In this document: piece after piece, positions 11,529 to 11,870 of the stretch
How positions within the stretch are numbered: the first letter of the stretch is position 1
Layout: the number at the start of each line of letters is the position of its first letter
Assembly: GCA_003648395.1 (NCBI GenBank)
Contig: QMPB01000082.1
Coordinates: 1 to 11,870 of the forward strand
Source: Bacteroidota bacterium
GTDB lineage: Bacteria > Bacteroidota > Bacteroidia > Bacteroidales > UBA1556
Direction of reading: 5' to 3'
Length of the DNA stretch: 11,870 bases
Made by a program: the position numbers and the translations under genes
Notes under the pieces: model-generated
The model's input: only the letters and a program-made list of their open reading frames with translations
Told to the model about the DNA's origin: nothing
The model's database searches: none

Positions 11529-11870
11529 CCCAAAAGGAAATTAAGCAATATTATACATACATTATTTTTGATCCTATAAGTTTAAAAAGATATGTTGGAT
11601 ATAGAGGTACCTTTTTAACCCCCGCTGAAGATTTAGGTCAAATATATTTTTCTAGCACAACAAACGAAGAGCTTAAGGATATTTTAACAAAACCTAATAA
11701 TTTGGAATATATTGTGCTTGATATATTTAGAGACGAAAAGGAAGCGGCAAAAGCCGAAAAGGAAATTTTAAGTAGAAATGCTGCTGCTAAAAATCCGCTT
11801 TTTTGGAATTTAAGTAATGGTATTGGAACACCAATTTTCAATCCCATAGGTTCGAAATGGGTAACTAAAG
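11516..11870 (+). CDS. GIY-YIG-like endonuclease (partial, runs off the window)
   Basis: 118 codons are visible. QYYTYIIFD (11-19) and KRYVGYRG (24-31) correspond to the GIY and YIG elements. A Glu in AEKEIL (about 80-85, probably E81 or E83) and the Asn of NPLFWN (93-98) sit where GIY-YIG nucleases have their metal-binding Glu and terminal Asn. R30 could be the catalytic Arg. The segment 'TPAEDLGQIYFSS' matches, from memory, a family of phage-encoded putative homing endonucleases. The start at ATG 11516 has AAGG (11507-11510) 5 nt upstream and overlaps the sigma gene by 13 bp; ATG 11525 (an ATGA overlap with the stop) is an in-frame alternative. It is probably a free-standing homing-type nuclease. 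The C-terminal DNA-binding part, if any, lies outside the window. Confidence 0.55.
   Translation, partial: MHQMTQKEIKQYYTYIIFDPISLKRYVGYRGTFLTPAEDLGQIYFSSTTNEELKDILTKPNNLEYIVLDIFRDEKEAAKAEKEILSRNAAAKNPLFWNLSNGIGTPIFNPIGSKWVTK

Overview
This window is an AT-rich, almost fully coding, single-strand (+) segment of a contractile-tailed bacteriophage of the T4-like (myovirus) type. The evidence is a run of recognisable T4-style tail and baseplate genes in a sensible order: a gp5-like OB-fold hub protein, two spike-like beta-structure proteins, gp25 (wedge), gp6 (wedge, J-like) and a gp7-like wedge protein. Several unrecognised tail or appendage proteins and a gp19-like tail tube protein follow. 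Downstream of these lies a gene whose product resembles gp55, the T4 late-transcription sigma factor, and after it the beginning of a GIY-YIG-like endonuclease cut by the window edge. There are no tRNAs, CRISPR arrays, insertion sequences or host genes.

Layout. 1-213: end of a probable hub or tail protein. 213-2784: central spike module, with an OB-fold protein and then two tandem paralogues (in-register offset 612 bp) that carry the spike-like beta structure and end in His/Cys-rich tips. 2785-2812: short gap with an exact T4-type late promoter motif. 2813-7538: baseplate wedge module gp25, gp6, gp7-like; the last carries a repeat-containing C-terminal extension. 7549-10203: accessory virion proteins, namely an unknown tail protein, a protein with PKD/Ig-like modules and a Pro/Glu-rich hexapeptide repeat, and two small paralogues sharing an N-terminal FTGxEIDQA motif. 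10203-10706: tail-tube-like protein. 10701-10757: three 11-bp AT-only-core repeats ending at a TATAAT box. 10758-11528: gp55-like sigma factor with a GTG start. 11516-11870: partial GIY-YIG-like endonuclease.

How it fits together. The structural genes encode the baseplate (hub spike, wedge and tube) and are probably expressed late. The sigma-like protein would direct host RNA polymerase to TATAAATA-type promoters such as the one in front of gp25. Genes are packed with TAATG or ATGA overlaps or gaps of about 10 bp, and most have a uniform AAAGGA ribosome binding site about 5 nt before the start, which implies operon transcription. The PKD-like module resembles those abundant in Bacteroidota proteins, which weakly hints at a host in that phylum; the host is otherwise not determined.

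The most unusual content is: the split and duplicated spike with Cys-rich tips; the phased 11-bp repeat promoter in front of the sigma gene; the equal 24-nt spacing of two late-like promoter boxes from their start codons; and the repeat-bearing extension of the gp7-like protein.
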